This document shows, piece after piece, positions 25,110-35,557 of a DNA stretch of 44,335 bases. Numbering within the stretch: the stretch's first letter is position 1; each line of letters begins with the position of its first letter. Where the stretch lies: contig CALVAW010000014.1 in assembly GCA_944325655.1 (NCBI GenBank), positions 1 to 44,335 on the forward strand. The letters are read 5' to 3'. The translations under genes were made by a program, and so were the position numbers. Source of the stretch: Candidatus Gastranaerophilales bacterium. GTDB taxonomy: Bacteria > Cyanobacteriota > Vampirovibrionia > Gastranaerophilales > Gastranaerophilaceae. The notes beneath the pieces are model-generated. The model saw only the letters and a program-made list of their open reading frames with translations. It ran no database searches and had not been told where the DNA came from.

Positions 25110-26300
25110 ATGATTAATTTAGTTATTGCAGATAAATTTCAAAATACAAAAGATTTTTTAATATCTTACCTCAAAAAGTCAGAAGACATTAAAATTTTAA
25201 AAATCTATGACGAACTAAATTCAATTGTTGAACTTAAAGAAAACCTCAAAAAAATTGACATAGTTATTTTTGATATCTCATCTGACAATTCCGAAGAAAT
25301 ACTTTTAACCGTAAAAAAACTGAAGGAAAAATATGAAAATTTAACTTTTCTTGCAGTATCTTATGAAATAAATTCCGAGCTTGTTACTAAAACTCTAAAA
25401 GCAGGGGTGAGAGAATTTCTGCTAAAACCTCTCATACCAAACATATTTGACGCTACGATAAAAAAAATAAGGGATGAAAAAAATAACATCAAAACCAACA
25501 ATTCAAAAACTGTTTGTTTTTTCTCAAACAAAGGCGGCATAGGAAAAACATCCGCAGCAGTTAATATTTCCTATGAAATAGCAAGAAGAACACAAGAAAA
25601 AACTTGTTTATTGGATTTAAATTTTAACAGTGAAGATGTATGCACATTTTTAAATATTAAACCAAAATTCAATATAGATTTTATTTTAAATAATATTGAA
25701 ACCTCGGATGAAAAACTTTTGCTTTCGTTGTTGTGCAAATATCAAAACACCGATTTATATATTTTATCTCCTCAGGACGACTTTAATCTCGGTTTAAAAT
25801 ATACGCCTGCTACAGTTGCAAAAATAATTAACTCCTTAAAGAATATTTTTTCATATATAATTATTGACACCTCAAGCACCATAAATGAAACAACTTTGAC
25901 TATTTTTAGCAATTCTGATTTAATACTTTTAATCGGAATGCTAAACATAACATCAATCAGAAATTTACAAAAATGTTATGAATTATTTGACAATATAGGC
26001 TATAAAGATGATAAAATAAAGCTGGTAATAAACAGATTTATTGAAAATTCGGAAATTACAACGAAAGACATTGAAAAAGCAACAGGCAAAGAAATTTCTT
26101 ACAAAATTCCAAACAATTATCTGACCTTAATAGATGCAATAAACATAGGTAAAACAGTAGGAGAAGTAAATCCGCAATCAAATATTGCAAAAGCTTACAA
26201 TAACATTGCACAGGAAATTATAAACACTGACTTTTTAAATATAACAAAAAAACCATACAACCACGGGGTTTTTAATTTGCTTAGAAGAATGGGAGAATAA
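25110..26300 (+). CDS. cpaE: CpaE/TadZ-like receiver-ATPase
   Basis: 396 residues. The N-terminal receiver domain (about 1-120) keeps the phosphoacceptor Asp (IVIFDISSD near residue 55) and the conserved Lys (FLLKPL near 108). The MinD/ParA-like ATPase (about 130-380) has the deviant Walker A SNKGGIGKTSAA near 142 and YIIIDTSS near 253. CpaE/TadZ proteins place Tad-type pilus machinery at the pole. No pilin, TadB, TadC or secretin gene is here, so its partner may be only the next gene, 2 bp downstream. A TATAAT lies at 25086-25091, ahead of the start. Confidence 0.82.
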   Translation: MINLVIADKFQNTKDFLISYLKKSEDIKILKIYDELNSIVELKENLKKIDIVIFDISSDNSEEILLTVKKLKEKYENLTFLAVSYEINSELVTKTLKAGVREFLLKPLIPNIFDATIKKIRDEKNNIKTNNSKTVCFFSNKGGIGKTSAAVNISYEIARRTQEKTCLLDLNFNSEDVCTFLNIKPKFNIDFILNNIETSDEKLLLSLLCKYQNTDLYILSPQDDFNLGLKYTPATVAKIINSLKNIFSYIIIDTSSTINETTLTIFSNSDLILLIGMLNITSIRNLQKCYELFDNIGYKDDKIKLVINRFIENSEITTKDIEKATGKEISYKIPNNYLTLIDAINIGKTVGEVNPQSNIAKAYNNIAQEIINTDFLNITKKPYNHGVFNLLRRMGE

Positions 26301-26302
26301 AG

Positions 26303-27700
26303 TTGTCATTAAAAGATAGATTAAATACATCAAACAAAATAACCAAAGAAGCTGAAAACAAAAAGGAAGAGCAAACACCCAAATACTATGAATCAAGTGA
26401 AATTGCAAATGTAGATACATTGGGAATTATAGATACGCTGCTTATTGATGATGACTTAAATTCAATACATGTAAGCGGAGCAAAAAATATATACCTCGAA
26501 AGAAACGGTAAAAAAATCAAAAGCAATACTTTTTTTCGCGATAATGTACAACTTGAAAATTTAATAAGAAAAAATGCTTTAAATGTGGGAATAGAGCCCG
26601 ATGAAACAAATCCTTTTATAAGTTTTAATTATAAAGAAGGAATAAATGTCGCAGCTTCTCTGCCGCCATTAAGTACTCCTGCGAATATATTTATAAAATG
26701 TTATAAAGATAAACACGCAACAATTCAAACCCTTGCAGAAAATTTATGTATTTCAAAAGAAATGTCTTTGATTTTGGAAATTCTTGCAACCATAAAAAAC
26801 AACATTATTATAGCCGGAGAAAGAAACACACTTAAAACAACAACTCTCAGCTCTCTTGCAAAATTACTTCCCAGTAATTCACAAGGTATATTAATTGATT
26901 TTCAAGAAGAATTAAAAATTAATTCAAGAAATTTTTCTAACTTTAATTTTTCAAAAATTCAAAACACCAAAACTAAAATTATAAACTCACTTATAAATTC
27001 AAACAGCGATATGCTATTTATAAATGATCCCGATAAAGAAACAATAGCAGATATATGCGAAAAAATATCGGAAGGATTGGAAGGAGTTATAATAACAATT
27101 TGTGCAAAAAATCCAAAAGAAGCCATGAATAAAATAGCTCTTGCTATTTTAAAACAAAATCCTAATTTAGACTATAAAACCGCAGAAAAATTTGCACACA
27201 AAGCTTTTAATCTTATGATTTTTTGCAACAGACAAGAAAGCGGAAAAAGAAAAATATCATCAATTTCTCAAATAACTTTAGATGAAAACGAAAATTGCAA
27301 GATAGAAGACATTTTCTTCTTAAATCATTTACAAGAACACGAATCCACTGGACTTGTTCCTGAATTTTTTGAAGCAACAAAAGTTAATAATCTTCCCATA
27401 AACTCTAACATCTTTGATAAAACATACAAACATACGTATTGTAAAAATCAAAACAATATCACAATAGAACAATTTAGCCAAAAAAACACCAATCAAGATA
27501 TACTAAAAAAATTTAAAAAAGAACTTCCTACAAAAAATATCCCCGAAGAAGAAACTATCAGAAAAGTTCAAGAAAAGTTTGAAGAAATGAAAAAAAATGC
27601 AAAAGCAGAAGAAACAAAAGAAATAACTTTTTTTGAAGAGGATTTAACCGAACAGCCAATCGAAATAAATCAAACTGAAAATGAACAATCAAACATATAA
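26303..27700 (+). CDS. CpaF/TadA-like protein with degenerate nucleotide-binding site
   Basis: 465 residues from a TTG start, with GGGAGA seven bases upstream. The layout is that of CpaF/TadA secretion ATPases: an N-terminal domain (DTLLIDDDLNSIHVSGAKNI near 40-60, INVAASLPPL near 120), then a RecA-like core. The Walker A is AGERNTLKTTTL near 172, where the Gly before Lys-Thr is Leu. The Walker B region reads SDMLFINDPDKET where GEVR would be, and TIHA is replaced by TICAK. A polar C-terminal extension (about 380-465, Lys/Glu-rich) is extra. It is likely a non-hydrolysing paralogue or scaffold. It pairs with the CpaE-like gene and overlaps ribD by 20 bp. Confidence 0.72.
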   Translation: MSLKDRLNTSNKITKEAENKKEEQTPKYYESSEIANVDTLGIIDTLLIDDDLNSIHVSGAKNIYLERNGKKIKSNTFFRDNVQLENLIRKNALNVGIEPDETNPFISFNYKEGINVAASLPPLSTPANIFIKCYKDKHATIQTLAENLCISKEMSLILEILATIKNNIIIAGERNTLKTTTLSSLAKLLPSNSQGILIDFQEELKINSRNFSNFNFSKIQNTKTKIINSLINSNSDMLFINDPDKETIADICEKISEGLEGVIITICAKNPKEAMNKIALAILKQNPNLDYKTAEKFAHKAFNLMIFCNRQESGKRKISSISQITLDENENCKIEDIFFLNHLQEHESTGLVPEFFEATKVNNLPINSNIFDKTYKHTYCKNQNNITIEQFSQKNTNQDILKKFKKELPTKNIPEEETIRKVQEKFEEMKKNAKAEETKEITFFEEDLTEQPIEINQTENEQSNI

Positions 27701-28754
27701 AAAATTAATGAAAAAATGCATTACTTTAGCTAAAAAAGGTGTGGGCAAAGTTGAACCTAATCCATACGTTGGCGCAATTGTATATGATGAAGAAAAAAAA
27801 GAAATATTATCAGTCGGATATCACCAAAAATACGGATTTGAACACGCTGAAGTAAATGCAATAAAAAATTTAAAAGAAAGTGCTAAAAACAAAACAATCA
27901 TTGTAAACCTTGAACCTTGTTCACATTGGGGCAAAACTCCGCCTTGTGCTGATTTAATTATAAAATCAGGATTTAAAAAAGCTGTTATAGGAATGATAGA
28001 TCCAAATCCGAAAGTAAAAGAAAACGGAATAAAAAAACTAAAAGAAGCAGGAATAGAAGTTCTGGTCGGAATATGCGAAGAAGAATGCAAAAAACTAAAT
28101 AAAGTTTTTATAAAAAATGTGACACAAAATAAACCATATATAATGCTAAAAACAGCAACAACTCTGGACGGAAAAATTGCAACGCCGACTCTAAAATCCA
28201 AATGGATTACAAATGAACTGTCAAGAAATGAAGTACAAAAATTAAGAAGTAAATATCAAGCCATAATGACAGGTTCGGGAACAATATTACATGATAACCC
28301 CAAATTAAACGTTAGAATAAAAAACAAAAAAAATCCGATTAGAATAATTTTTGATCCGAACAATAAAATACCTGTTGATACTGAAAAAATAAATGTTTTT
28401 AAAAATGATTCCGCAAAAATTATTTTAATTAACAATGAAGAGATAAAGATTCCAAACCATATTGAACAAATAAAATTCAAGGATTTTAATTCATTGTTTC
28501 TTGAATTATATAAAAAAGGAATAACATCAATAATGATAGAAGCCGGCGCAGGTCTTAATTCCGAACTTATAAAAGCAGGTGAAGTTGATGAAATTAATCA
28601 ATTTATTTCACCAAAAATATTCGGCTGCGGTCTAAATTTTATTCAAAATTTTAATATAGAAAATGTTGACGAGTGTGTTAAACTAAAAGATGTTAATGTG
28701 AGACATTTTAAAGATGATATTTTAGTTAATGCAATTGTTGAAAAAGAGGTTTAA
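27681..28754 (+). CDS. ribD: Bifunctional riboflavin deaminase/reductase RibD
   Basis: 357 residues. An N-terminal cytidine-deaminase-type domain has VEPNPYVGAIV near residue 24, HAEVNAI near 53, and EPCSHWGKTPPCADLI near 75 with the zinc Cys pair. The C-terminal reductase domain (about 150-357) has KTATTLDGKIAT near 155, SKWITNE near 172 and EAGAGLN near 288. It catalyses the second and third steps of riboflavin synthesis. The other rib genes are not in this window. It overlaps the preceding gene by 20 bp and abuts aroQ. Confidence 0.94.
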   Translation: MNNQTYKKLMKKCITLAKKGVGKVEPNPYVGAIVYDEEKKEILSVGYHQKYGFEHAEVNAIKNLKESAKNKTIIVNLEPCSHWGKTPPCADLIIKSGFKKAVIGMIDPNPKVKENGIKKLKEAGIEVLVGICEEECKKLNKVFIKNVTQNKPYIMLKTATTLDGKIATPTLKSKWITNELSRNEVQKLRSKYQAIMTGSGTILHDNPKLNVRIKNKKNPIRIIFDPNNKIPVDTEKINVFKNDSAKIILINNEEIKIPNHIEQIKFKDFNSLFLELYKKGITSIMIEAGAGLNSELIKAGEVDEINQFISPKIFGCGLNFIQNFNIENVDECVKLKDVNVRHFKDDILVNAIVEKEV

Positions 28755-29201
28755 ATGAAAATTTTAATTTTAAACGGACCAAATCTTAATATGCTTGGAA
28801 CAAGAGAACCTGAAATATATGGTTTAGATACGTTGGATAAAATAAATACCGAACTTATCGAATTTAAAAACCATCAAAAACTCGAAGCAGAACTTGATTT
28901 TTTTCAAACAAATCATGAAGGTGAACTTATAGACAAAATCCAAGAAGCTAAAGAAAATTATGACGGAATAATTATAAACCCCGCAGCATATACGCACACC
29001 AGCATTGCAATTGCAGATGCAATTAAAGCGGCAAACATTCCCACCGTAGAAGTACATTTATCCAATATTCATTCAAGAGAAGATTACAGAAACATTTCAT
29101 ATTGCAGCAAAAACTGCATTGCACAAATTGCAGGTTTTTCAAAAAACAGCTACAAATTGGCTCTTTTAGGTTTATATGAATATTTAAAATATAATGAATA
29201 A
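28755..29201 (+). CDS. aroQ: Type II 3-dehydroquinate dehydratase
   Basis: 148 residues, the usual length. It dehydrates 3-dehydroquinate in the shikimate pathway. Family motifs: LNGPNLNMLGTREPEIYG at residues 5-22 with the catalytic Tyr, FFQTNHEGELID near 49, INPAAYTHTSIA near 74, and EVHLSNIHSREDYR near 98 with the catalytic His. The ATG directly follows the ribD stop; its stop lies within the start of thiL. Confidence 0.95.
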   Translation: MKILILNGPNLNMLGTREPEIYGLDTLDKINTELIEFKNHQKLEAELDFFQTNHEGELIDKIQEAKENYDGIIINPAAYTHTSIAIADAIKAANIPTVEVHLSNIHSREDYRNISYCSKNCIAQIAGFSKNSYKLALLGLYEYLKYNE

Positions 29202-30066
29202 AGAATTCAAATTTTTAAAAATAATAAATAACACGCTCTCTCATTCCGAATACATCGGAGATGATTGTGCTTATTTAAAAAAAGAAAATTTAACCATTAC
29301 GGCAGATGCTCTTATTGAAGATGTTCATTTCTCAAAAAAATATATGACAGCGAAAGAAATAGGAAAAAAAGCTCTTATTGTAAATATATCTGACATATTA
29401 GCCTCAGGTGCAAAACCAAAATATGCCCTTGTTACAATAAGCGGTAAATTAGATGAAAATTTTATAACAAATTTTTACGAAGGTATTAACGAAATTGCCG
29501 ACAAATATAAAGTTAAAATAATAGGCGGAGATTTAACCTCAGGCGAAAAAATTTCAATTTCCGTCACCCTAATTGCAGACAGCTGCGGAAGAAGAATCTC
29601 CTCAAGAAAAAATGCAAAAGAAAAATATATAATAGCAGTATGCGGTGAATTCGGTTCAAGTGCGGAAGGATTAAAATGTCTTAAAGCAAACATAAGAAAT
29701 AATTATTTTACAGAATATCATAAAATGCCAAAATTATACCCGAAAATATCAACAAATATAGCAAAAAAAACACTCCATCCATACGCTATGATGGATTCTT
29801 CCGACGGTTTAGTTGATTGCTTGTATCAAATTTCCAAACAAAGCAAAGTTAAAATAAATATAGAATATGATAAAATTCCAAAAAAGACAAAAAATAAAGA
29901 TTTTGTTTTATATGGCGGAGAAGACTACTGTCTTGTCGCCGCACTAAATGAAAACGACTTTAAAAAAATCAAAGGACTTAAGAAAATAGGAACCTGTTCT
30001 TTTGGAGAAGGTGTTTTCATTGATAATCAAAAAATAGAATATAAAGGATTTAAGCACTTTGAATAA
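29194..30066 (+). CDS. thiL: Thiamine-monophosphate kinase
   Basis: 290 residues, somewhat shorter than the usual 310-330. It phosphorylates thiamine phosphate to thiamine diphosphate. The AIR-synthase-like fold shows GDDCAYLK near residue 23, ADALIEDVHFS near 38, SDILASGAKP near 66, IIGGDLTSGEKISISVTL near 110 and MDSSDGLVDCLY near 198, with the metal Asp residues. It overlaps aroQ by 8 bp and ispD by 8 bp. Confidence 0.9.
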   Translation: MNKEFKFLKIINNTLSHSEYIGDDCAYLKKENLTITADALIEDVHFSKKYMTAKEIGKKALIVNISDILASGAKPKYALVTISGKLDENFITNFYEGINEIADKYKVKIIGGDLTSGEKISISVTLIADSCGRRISSRKNAKEKYIIAVCGEFGSSAEGLKCLKANIRNNYFTEYHKMPKLYPKISTNIAKKTLHPYAMMDSSDGLVDCLYQISKQSKVKINIEYDKIPKKTKNKDFVLYGGEDYCLVAALNENDFKKIKGLKKIGTCSFGEGVFIDNQKIEYKGFKHFE

Positions 30067-30697
30067 AAATATCAAAACCACGGCAATAATAACCGCCGGA
30101 GGAAATTCAACAAGATTTGGAAGTAATAAACTTACGAAAAAATTGAAAAATTTAACAGTAATTGAAACAACTGTTTCAAAGTTTATTGATTTAGTTGATG
30201 AAATAGTCATTCCTACACAGAATGAAACAAAAGAAATTATTTTAAATTCAAAAATATATTCAAATAAAATAAAATTCGCACCCGCAGGAGACACTCGCCA
30301 AGAAAGTGTTTATAACGCTATTTTAGCATGCTCCAATCCGGAGATTGTCTTAATACACGACGGCGCAAGACCTTTTATTGAAAAAGAAACAATCAAAGAA
30401 ATAATTAAATTAACAAAAAAGGAAAAAGCAGTAATAGCTGGCATAATGGCAATCGACACCATAAAACAGGTTAAAAACGGCAAAATTATAAAAACATTAG
30501 ACAGAAAAACAATTTTTCAAGCTCAAACACCACAGGCTTTTAACTATAAATTAATAAAACTGGTGCATGAAAAATATAAAAACGACAAAAATTTTACCGA
30601 TGACAGCTCTATGGTAGAAAAATACGGAATTGAACCCGTAATTTTTGAAACTTCACCAAAAAACAAAAAAATAACAACAAAAGAAGATTTAATTTAA
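30059..30697 (+). CDS. ispD: 2-C-methyl-D-erythritol 4-phosphate cytidylyltransferase
   Basis: 212 residues from a TTG start with AAAGGA eleven bases upstream. It is a step of the MEP isoprenoid pathway. Motifs: IITAGGNSTRFGSNKL near residue 10 (the IspD G-x3-R-x-G loop, with Ser for Arg nearby), AGDTRQESVYNAI near 75, LIHDGARPF near 97, and QAQTPQAF near 153. It overlaps thiL by 8 bp and is the last gene of the operon. A weak hairpin AACATCT/AGATGTT at 30734-30756 follows. Confidence 0.9.
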   Translation: MNKNIKTTAIITAGGNSTRFGSNKLTKKLKNLTVIETTVSKFIDLVDEIVIPTQNETKEIILNSKIYSNKIKFAPAGDTRQESVYNAILACSNPEIVLIHDGARPFIEKETIKEIIKLTKKEKAVIAGIMAIDTIKQVKNGKIIKTLDRKTIFQAQTPQAFNYKLIKLVHEKYKNDKNFTDDSSMVEKYGIEPVIFETSPKNKKITTKEDLI

Positions 30698-30771
30698 CAT
30701 TAATTTACATAATATCAATTTTAAATATTCAGCAACATCTAATAATTTAAGATGTTATTGAAAGGTTTTTT

Positions 30772-31095
30772 ATGAATATTATTAATCATGATATCAATCC
30801 AAAAACACAAATAATACATACAACAAGTAAAGGCATTATAAAAGAATTTGAAGGACGATACAGCATACCGCTGGATGAATACGCATCCAAAAGAAATATC
30901 GAACTTGAAGAAGCTATAGAATATGATTTGGATTGTGACGGCAGAATTTCAATAGCAGAAGAGCTTTGCAGACTTTTTGCTCAAAAGTTATTTAAAAGAC
31001 AAGTTAACCCCACTGTAATCTTAGATCTTTTATATAACAAACTTCGTCAGCAACAAGTGCAGTCAAATGATGATAAATTCAATGTAACGGCATAG
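30772..31095 (+). CDS. Small protein with an EF-hand-like loop
   Basis: 107 residues, no signal peptide. Residues 51-65 read DLDCDGRISIAEELC, which fits an EF-hand or dockerin-type calcium loop (D-x-D-x-D-G-x-I-x3-E). Only one loop is evident. The flanking segments are predicted helical (EEAIEYDL, RLFAQKLFKRQV). GAAAGG lies before the ATG. It may be a calcium sensor or simply a stable fold; no family is recognised. Confidence 0.6.
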   Translation: MNIINHDINPKTQIIHTTSKGIIKEFEGRYSIPLDEYASKRNIELEEAIEYDLDCDGRISIAEELCRLFAQKLFKRQVNPTVILDLLYNKLRQQQVQSNDDKFNVTA

Positions 31096-31139
31096 ACTAT
31101 ATCTAAAAAGACAAGCTCTGTTAATACTATTGTATATTT

Positions 31140-31193
31140 AAAAACCCTGTTAAATATTTTAGAGTATTAAAAGATATTTAATGGGGTCTTTTT
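31140..31193 (+). terminator. Long hairpin terminator abutting the next ORF
   Basis: ACCCTGTTAAATATTTT pairs with AAAAGATATTTAATGGGGT over about 17 base pairs, including G-U pairs, then CTTTTT. It should end the EF-hand gene transcript. The GGGG of its right arm is also the best ribosome site for the following ATG at 31195. Confidence 0.65.
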
Positions 31194-31194
31194 C

Positions 31195-31500
31195 ATGTTA
31201 ACCGATAAAAAATTTCAAGATAAACAATACTACTGTATTGAATTTAAAAACGTCTCAAAAGAATTGCTGCCTTGGCTTGAAAATTTAGCTTGGGAATACA
31301 GATGCAAAATTGAAAAAAAAGAATGGAAAAGCAAATATAATAACTATGTAATATACGACTACGAACCGTTTTGTTCGGACGGATTTGAAATAAACATAAC
31401 ATTATCTTCAAGACAAAGCGAATACTTAAATTTTGTAAGATATTTATATGATAACAAAATTCAAACAATTGGCTATCTTAAGAACTGTTTTTTATTATAA
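31195..31500 (+). CDS. Hypothetical protein
   Basis: 101 residues, no signal peptide, aromatic-rich (FKNVSKELLPWLENLAWEYR, YVIYDYEPFCSDGF). No family recognised. Its start lies one base after a terminator-like hairpin, and its ribosome site (GGGG, eight bases upstream) is inside the hairpin's 3' arm. It may be expressed only by read-through or from an unseen promoter, or not at all. It converges with radA, ending 1 bp apart. Confidence 0.5.
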   Translation: MLTDKKFQDKQYYCIEFKNVSKELLPWLENLAWEYRCKIEKKEWKSKYNNYVIYDYEPFCSDGFEINITLSSRQSEYLNFVRYLYDNKIQTIGYLKNCFLL

Positions 31501-31501
31501 A

Positions 31502-32899
31502 TCAGTCCTGTCTTAGCCCTTCTACTATTGCATCGGTTATTTTTTTAACTTGTTTTACTTCAAGCCCGATATCATCAATATTTTTATAAACTTTTTCATT
31601 AACAGCGGGAATTATTGCTCTTTTGAAACCCAATTTTTTTGCTTCCTTCAATCTGCGCTCGATATTATCAACATACCTTATTTCTCCCAAAAGCCCTACT
31701 TCGCCTATTATAAGAGTTGTAGGAGAAATTGGAATATCCCGAATTGAACTTATAATTGCAAGTGACAAACCTAAATCATAGCTCGGCTCAATTATATCCA
31801 ATCCGCCCGCGACATTAACATAAACATCCTGCTTTGACAAATTCAATCCGACTTTTTTCTCTAAAACCGCAATATTTTGCAAAAGCCTGTTATATTCTAT
31901 TCCAACCGCAACTCTTCTTGGGTTTGCATAATTAGTTGAACCTACAAGAGCTTGTATTTCATGCAAGAAAACCCTGCTGCCTTCCAATGTTGCCACTTTT
32001 GCACTTCCGCAAGCGCCATCCGTTTGCTCAATAAGCATCTTTGAAGGAGAATTAATTTCAGTCAAACCATCTTCTTCCATTTTAAAAACCCCCACTTCGG
32101 ATATTGCTCCAAAACGATTTTTAATACAACGAAGAATTCGATAATGTCTATATTTATCACCCTCAAAATTTATAACACAATCAACCATGTGCTCCAAAAC
32201 CTTTGGTCCTGCAATATTTCCTTCTTTTGTCACATGACCTATAATAATTGTTGTTATATTTTTTTGTTTTGCAATTCTTGCCAACACGTTTGTGCATTCT
32301 CTTATTTGTGAAACGCTTCCGGATGAAGAAGCAATTCCTGCACAAAAAACGCTTTGGATACTGTCAACAATTAAAAAATCAGGTTTAAGCCTGTCAATTT
32401 GATTAATAATTTCATCAACACAAGTTTGATTGGTTAAATATAAATTTTCAGGATCCACTCCTAATCTTTTCGCTCTCAATTTAACTTGCAAAGGACTTTC
32501 TTCAGCACATATATATAAAACTTTTAATTTTCTATTGTCTAATTCAATTTCGCAGATGTTTTTTGTAGTCTGTAAAACCAAAGTTGACTTACCAATACCC
32601 GGATCACCCGCTAGCAAAATTAAAGAACCCTGAACAAATCCTCCGCCTATTGTCCTATCCAGTTCATCAATGCCGCTTTTAAATCTTATTTTTTCATCAA
32701 GTTCTATTTCTTTTATGGATGATACTATGCTTTTATCATCTATAATATTAGAAGGTTTGAGAGCTTCTGTTTTCGCCGCAAAAGAAACAATTTCCTCAAC
32801 AAAACTCCCAAAATGACCGCAATCGGGACATCTGCCAAGATATGAAACAGTTTCATACCCGCAATTTTGACAAACCCATTTTGATTTCACTTTAGCCAT
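31502..32899 (-). CDS. radA: DNA repair protein RadA (Sms)
   Basis: 465 residues, the usual length. An N-terminal zinc ribbon (CQNCGYETVSYLGRCPDCG) is followed by a RecA-like ATPase with GDPGIGKSTLVLQ near residue 93, and the KNRFG motif (RCIKNRFGAISEVGVF) near 258 that is specific to RadA. A Lon-like C-terminal domain follows (about 310-465, AGGLDIIEPSYDLGL). It helps branch migration in homologous recombination. No Shine-Dalgarno sequence; see the promoter just upstream. Confidence 0.95.
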   Translation of the reverse strand: MAKVKSKWVCQNCGYETVSYLGRCPDCGHFGSFVEEIVSFAAKTEALKPSNIIDDKSIVSSIKEIELDEKIRFKSGIDELDRTIGGGFVQGSLILLAGDPGIGKSTLVLQTTKNICEIELDNRKLKVLYICAEESPLQVKLRAKRLGVDPENLYLTNQTCVDEIINQIDRLKPDFLIVDSIQSVFCAGIASSSGSVSQIRECTNVLARIAKQKNITTIIIGHVTKEGNIAGPKVLEHMVDCVINFEGDKYRHYRILRCIKNRFGAISEVGVFKMEEDGLTEINSPSKMLIEQTDGACGSAKVATLEGSRVFLHEIQALVGSTNYANPRRVAVGIEYNRLLQNIAVLEKKVGLNLSKQDVYVNVAGGLDIIEPSYDLGLSLAIISSIRDIPISPTTLIIGEVGLLGEIRYVDNIERRLKEAKKLGFKRAIIPAVNEKVYKNIDDIGLEVKQVKKITDAIVEGLRQD

Positions 32900-32910
32900 A
32901 CATTAATTTT

Positions 32911-32938
32911 ATCATAGAAAATTAATAAAAATTAACAA
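32911..32938 (-). promoter_or_regulatory. Promoter for radA, near-leaderless
   Basis: Minus strand: TTGTTA (32933-32938), 16-bp spacer, TATGAT (32911-32916). The expected transcript starts about five bases before the radA ATG, which has no ribosome site. Confidence 0.45.
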
Positions 32939-33001
32939 GTTATATTATTTTCAACAAATTTTATTGTTTAGCACTGTTACAATATTGCAAGGAAAAATAT
33001 T

Positions 33002-34093
33002 ATGTCTGTTCAATTAAACATTAATCAACCGAAAGAACCAAAAACAAGAAATAAAGGAATTATTAGAGCTATATATGTTCCGACATTAGTGGGTATTCCT
33101 GCAAAAGCAATTAATAAACGAGTTCTGAATTTTATGAAGAAATCTTCACTTATATCCCAAAAAGATTCAATAGAACTCTCAAATGCAGCTCAAGAAGGAT
33201 TAAAACAAACAGGATTGTTTGATAAGGGTGTCAAAGTATATAAAATAAAAGAAAACAGTATTTTATCCGATTTAACAAAGCGTCTCAAAAATTATATATT
33301 CAATCTTTTTAAAAGAAAACCTGAAACAGGTAGCACAACAGACTTTATAGACATACTTAAAGAAGCATTAATATTCAGCGAAGGAGATAAAAAAGCGCTA
33401 AATGCATTAACAGAAGAACTAAGATTAAATAAAGAAATGGCAAAATTTGAACAAAAAGAATCGTGCGAAAGCTTAACGGAACTAATAGTTAAATTACAAG
33501 CTATGGTTTTTAAAGAAGGAAACAACGCTTGTTATCTTCCCTATACAAACAAAATAATAACACCGGATAAATCACTTCAAACTTCAGTATTCCACGAAAT
33601 GGGTCATGCGCTAAATAATAACGGCGGATCTATCTTAAAAAATCTCCAAAAATGCCGTCCGTTAGCCTTGATTGCCCCTTCTGTTATTCTAATGATATCT
33701 TTATTTAATAAAAGAAAAACAACAGATAAACCAAAAGAAAATGATTCAAAAATCCAAAAAGGTGCTGATTTTGTTAAGAAAAATGCAAGCGTGTTAACCG
33801 GCTTATCATTCTTGCCTATGTTTTTAGAAGAAGGCATAGCTTCTCTAAGGGGTCAAAAGATAGCGAAAAATCTTATTAAAGACGAAAAATTATCTAAAGA
33901 ATTATTTAAAAAAATTAAATTAACTAATATCGCCGGTTTCTCAACTTATCTTCTTTCAGGTATTATTACTGCTGTCGCTATATATTTATCAATAAAAGCA
34001 AAAGATGCTATTCAGAAAAAATACGAAATTAAAAAAATGCAAAAATATAAAAATCAAGTTCAAACAAACGAATTAAAAGCGCATCAGGGTTAA
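33002..34093 (+). CDS. Membrane protein with HExxH metalloprotease motif
   Basis: 363 residues. FHEMGHALNNNGG near residue 198 is an HExxH zinc motif, and FLEEGIASLRG near 278 supplies a possible third ligand. Two or three hydrophobic segments are visible, one between the motifs (PLALIAPSVILMISLF, about 223-238) and one after them (FSTYLLSGIITAVAIYLSI, about 319-337). The N-terminal 150 residues are polar and helical. It resembles a zincin anchored in the membrane but matches no family I can name. AAGGAAAA precedes the ATG. A terminator follows. Confidence 0.65.
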   Translation: MSVQLNINQPKEPKTRNKGIIRAIYVPTLVGIPAKAINKRVLNFMKKSSLISQKDSIELSNAAQEGLKQTGLFDKGVKVYKIKENSILSDLTKRLKNYIFNLFKRKPETGSTTDFIDILKEALIFSEGDKKALNALTEELRLNKEMAKFEQKESCESLTELIVKLQAMVFKEGNNACYLPYTNKIITPDKSLQTSVFHEMGHALNNNGGSILKNLQKCRPLALIAPSVILMISLFNKRKTTDKPKENDSKIQKGADFVKKNASVLTGLSFLPMFLEEGIASLRGQKIAKNLIKDEKLSKELFKKIKLTNIAGFSTYLLSGIITAVAIYLSIKAKDAIQKKYEIKKMQKYKNQVQTNELKAHQG

Positions 34094-34105
34094 TTTTAAA
34101 ATAAT

Positions 34106-34135
34106 AAAAAAGCGGCTAATTATAGCCGCTTTTTA
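34106..34135. terminator. Bidirectional terminator
   Basis: AAAAAGCGGCTA-ATTA-TAGCCGCTTTTT, a strong stem between the convergent zincin and ahcY genes. Confidence 0.9.
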
Positions 34136-34152
34136 TTTAAAAACTGTAATTA

Positions 34153-35481
<1,329 letters not shown>

Positions 35482-35557
35482 TTATAAACACTTGTAACGG
35501 CGTTTTTTTTGATATAAAATAACCTTGATTAAGCTTGACAACAAAAGGAGTAAAATT

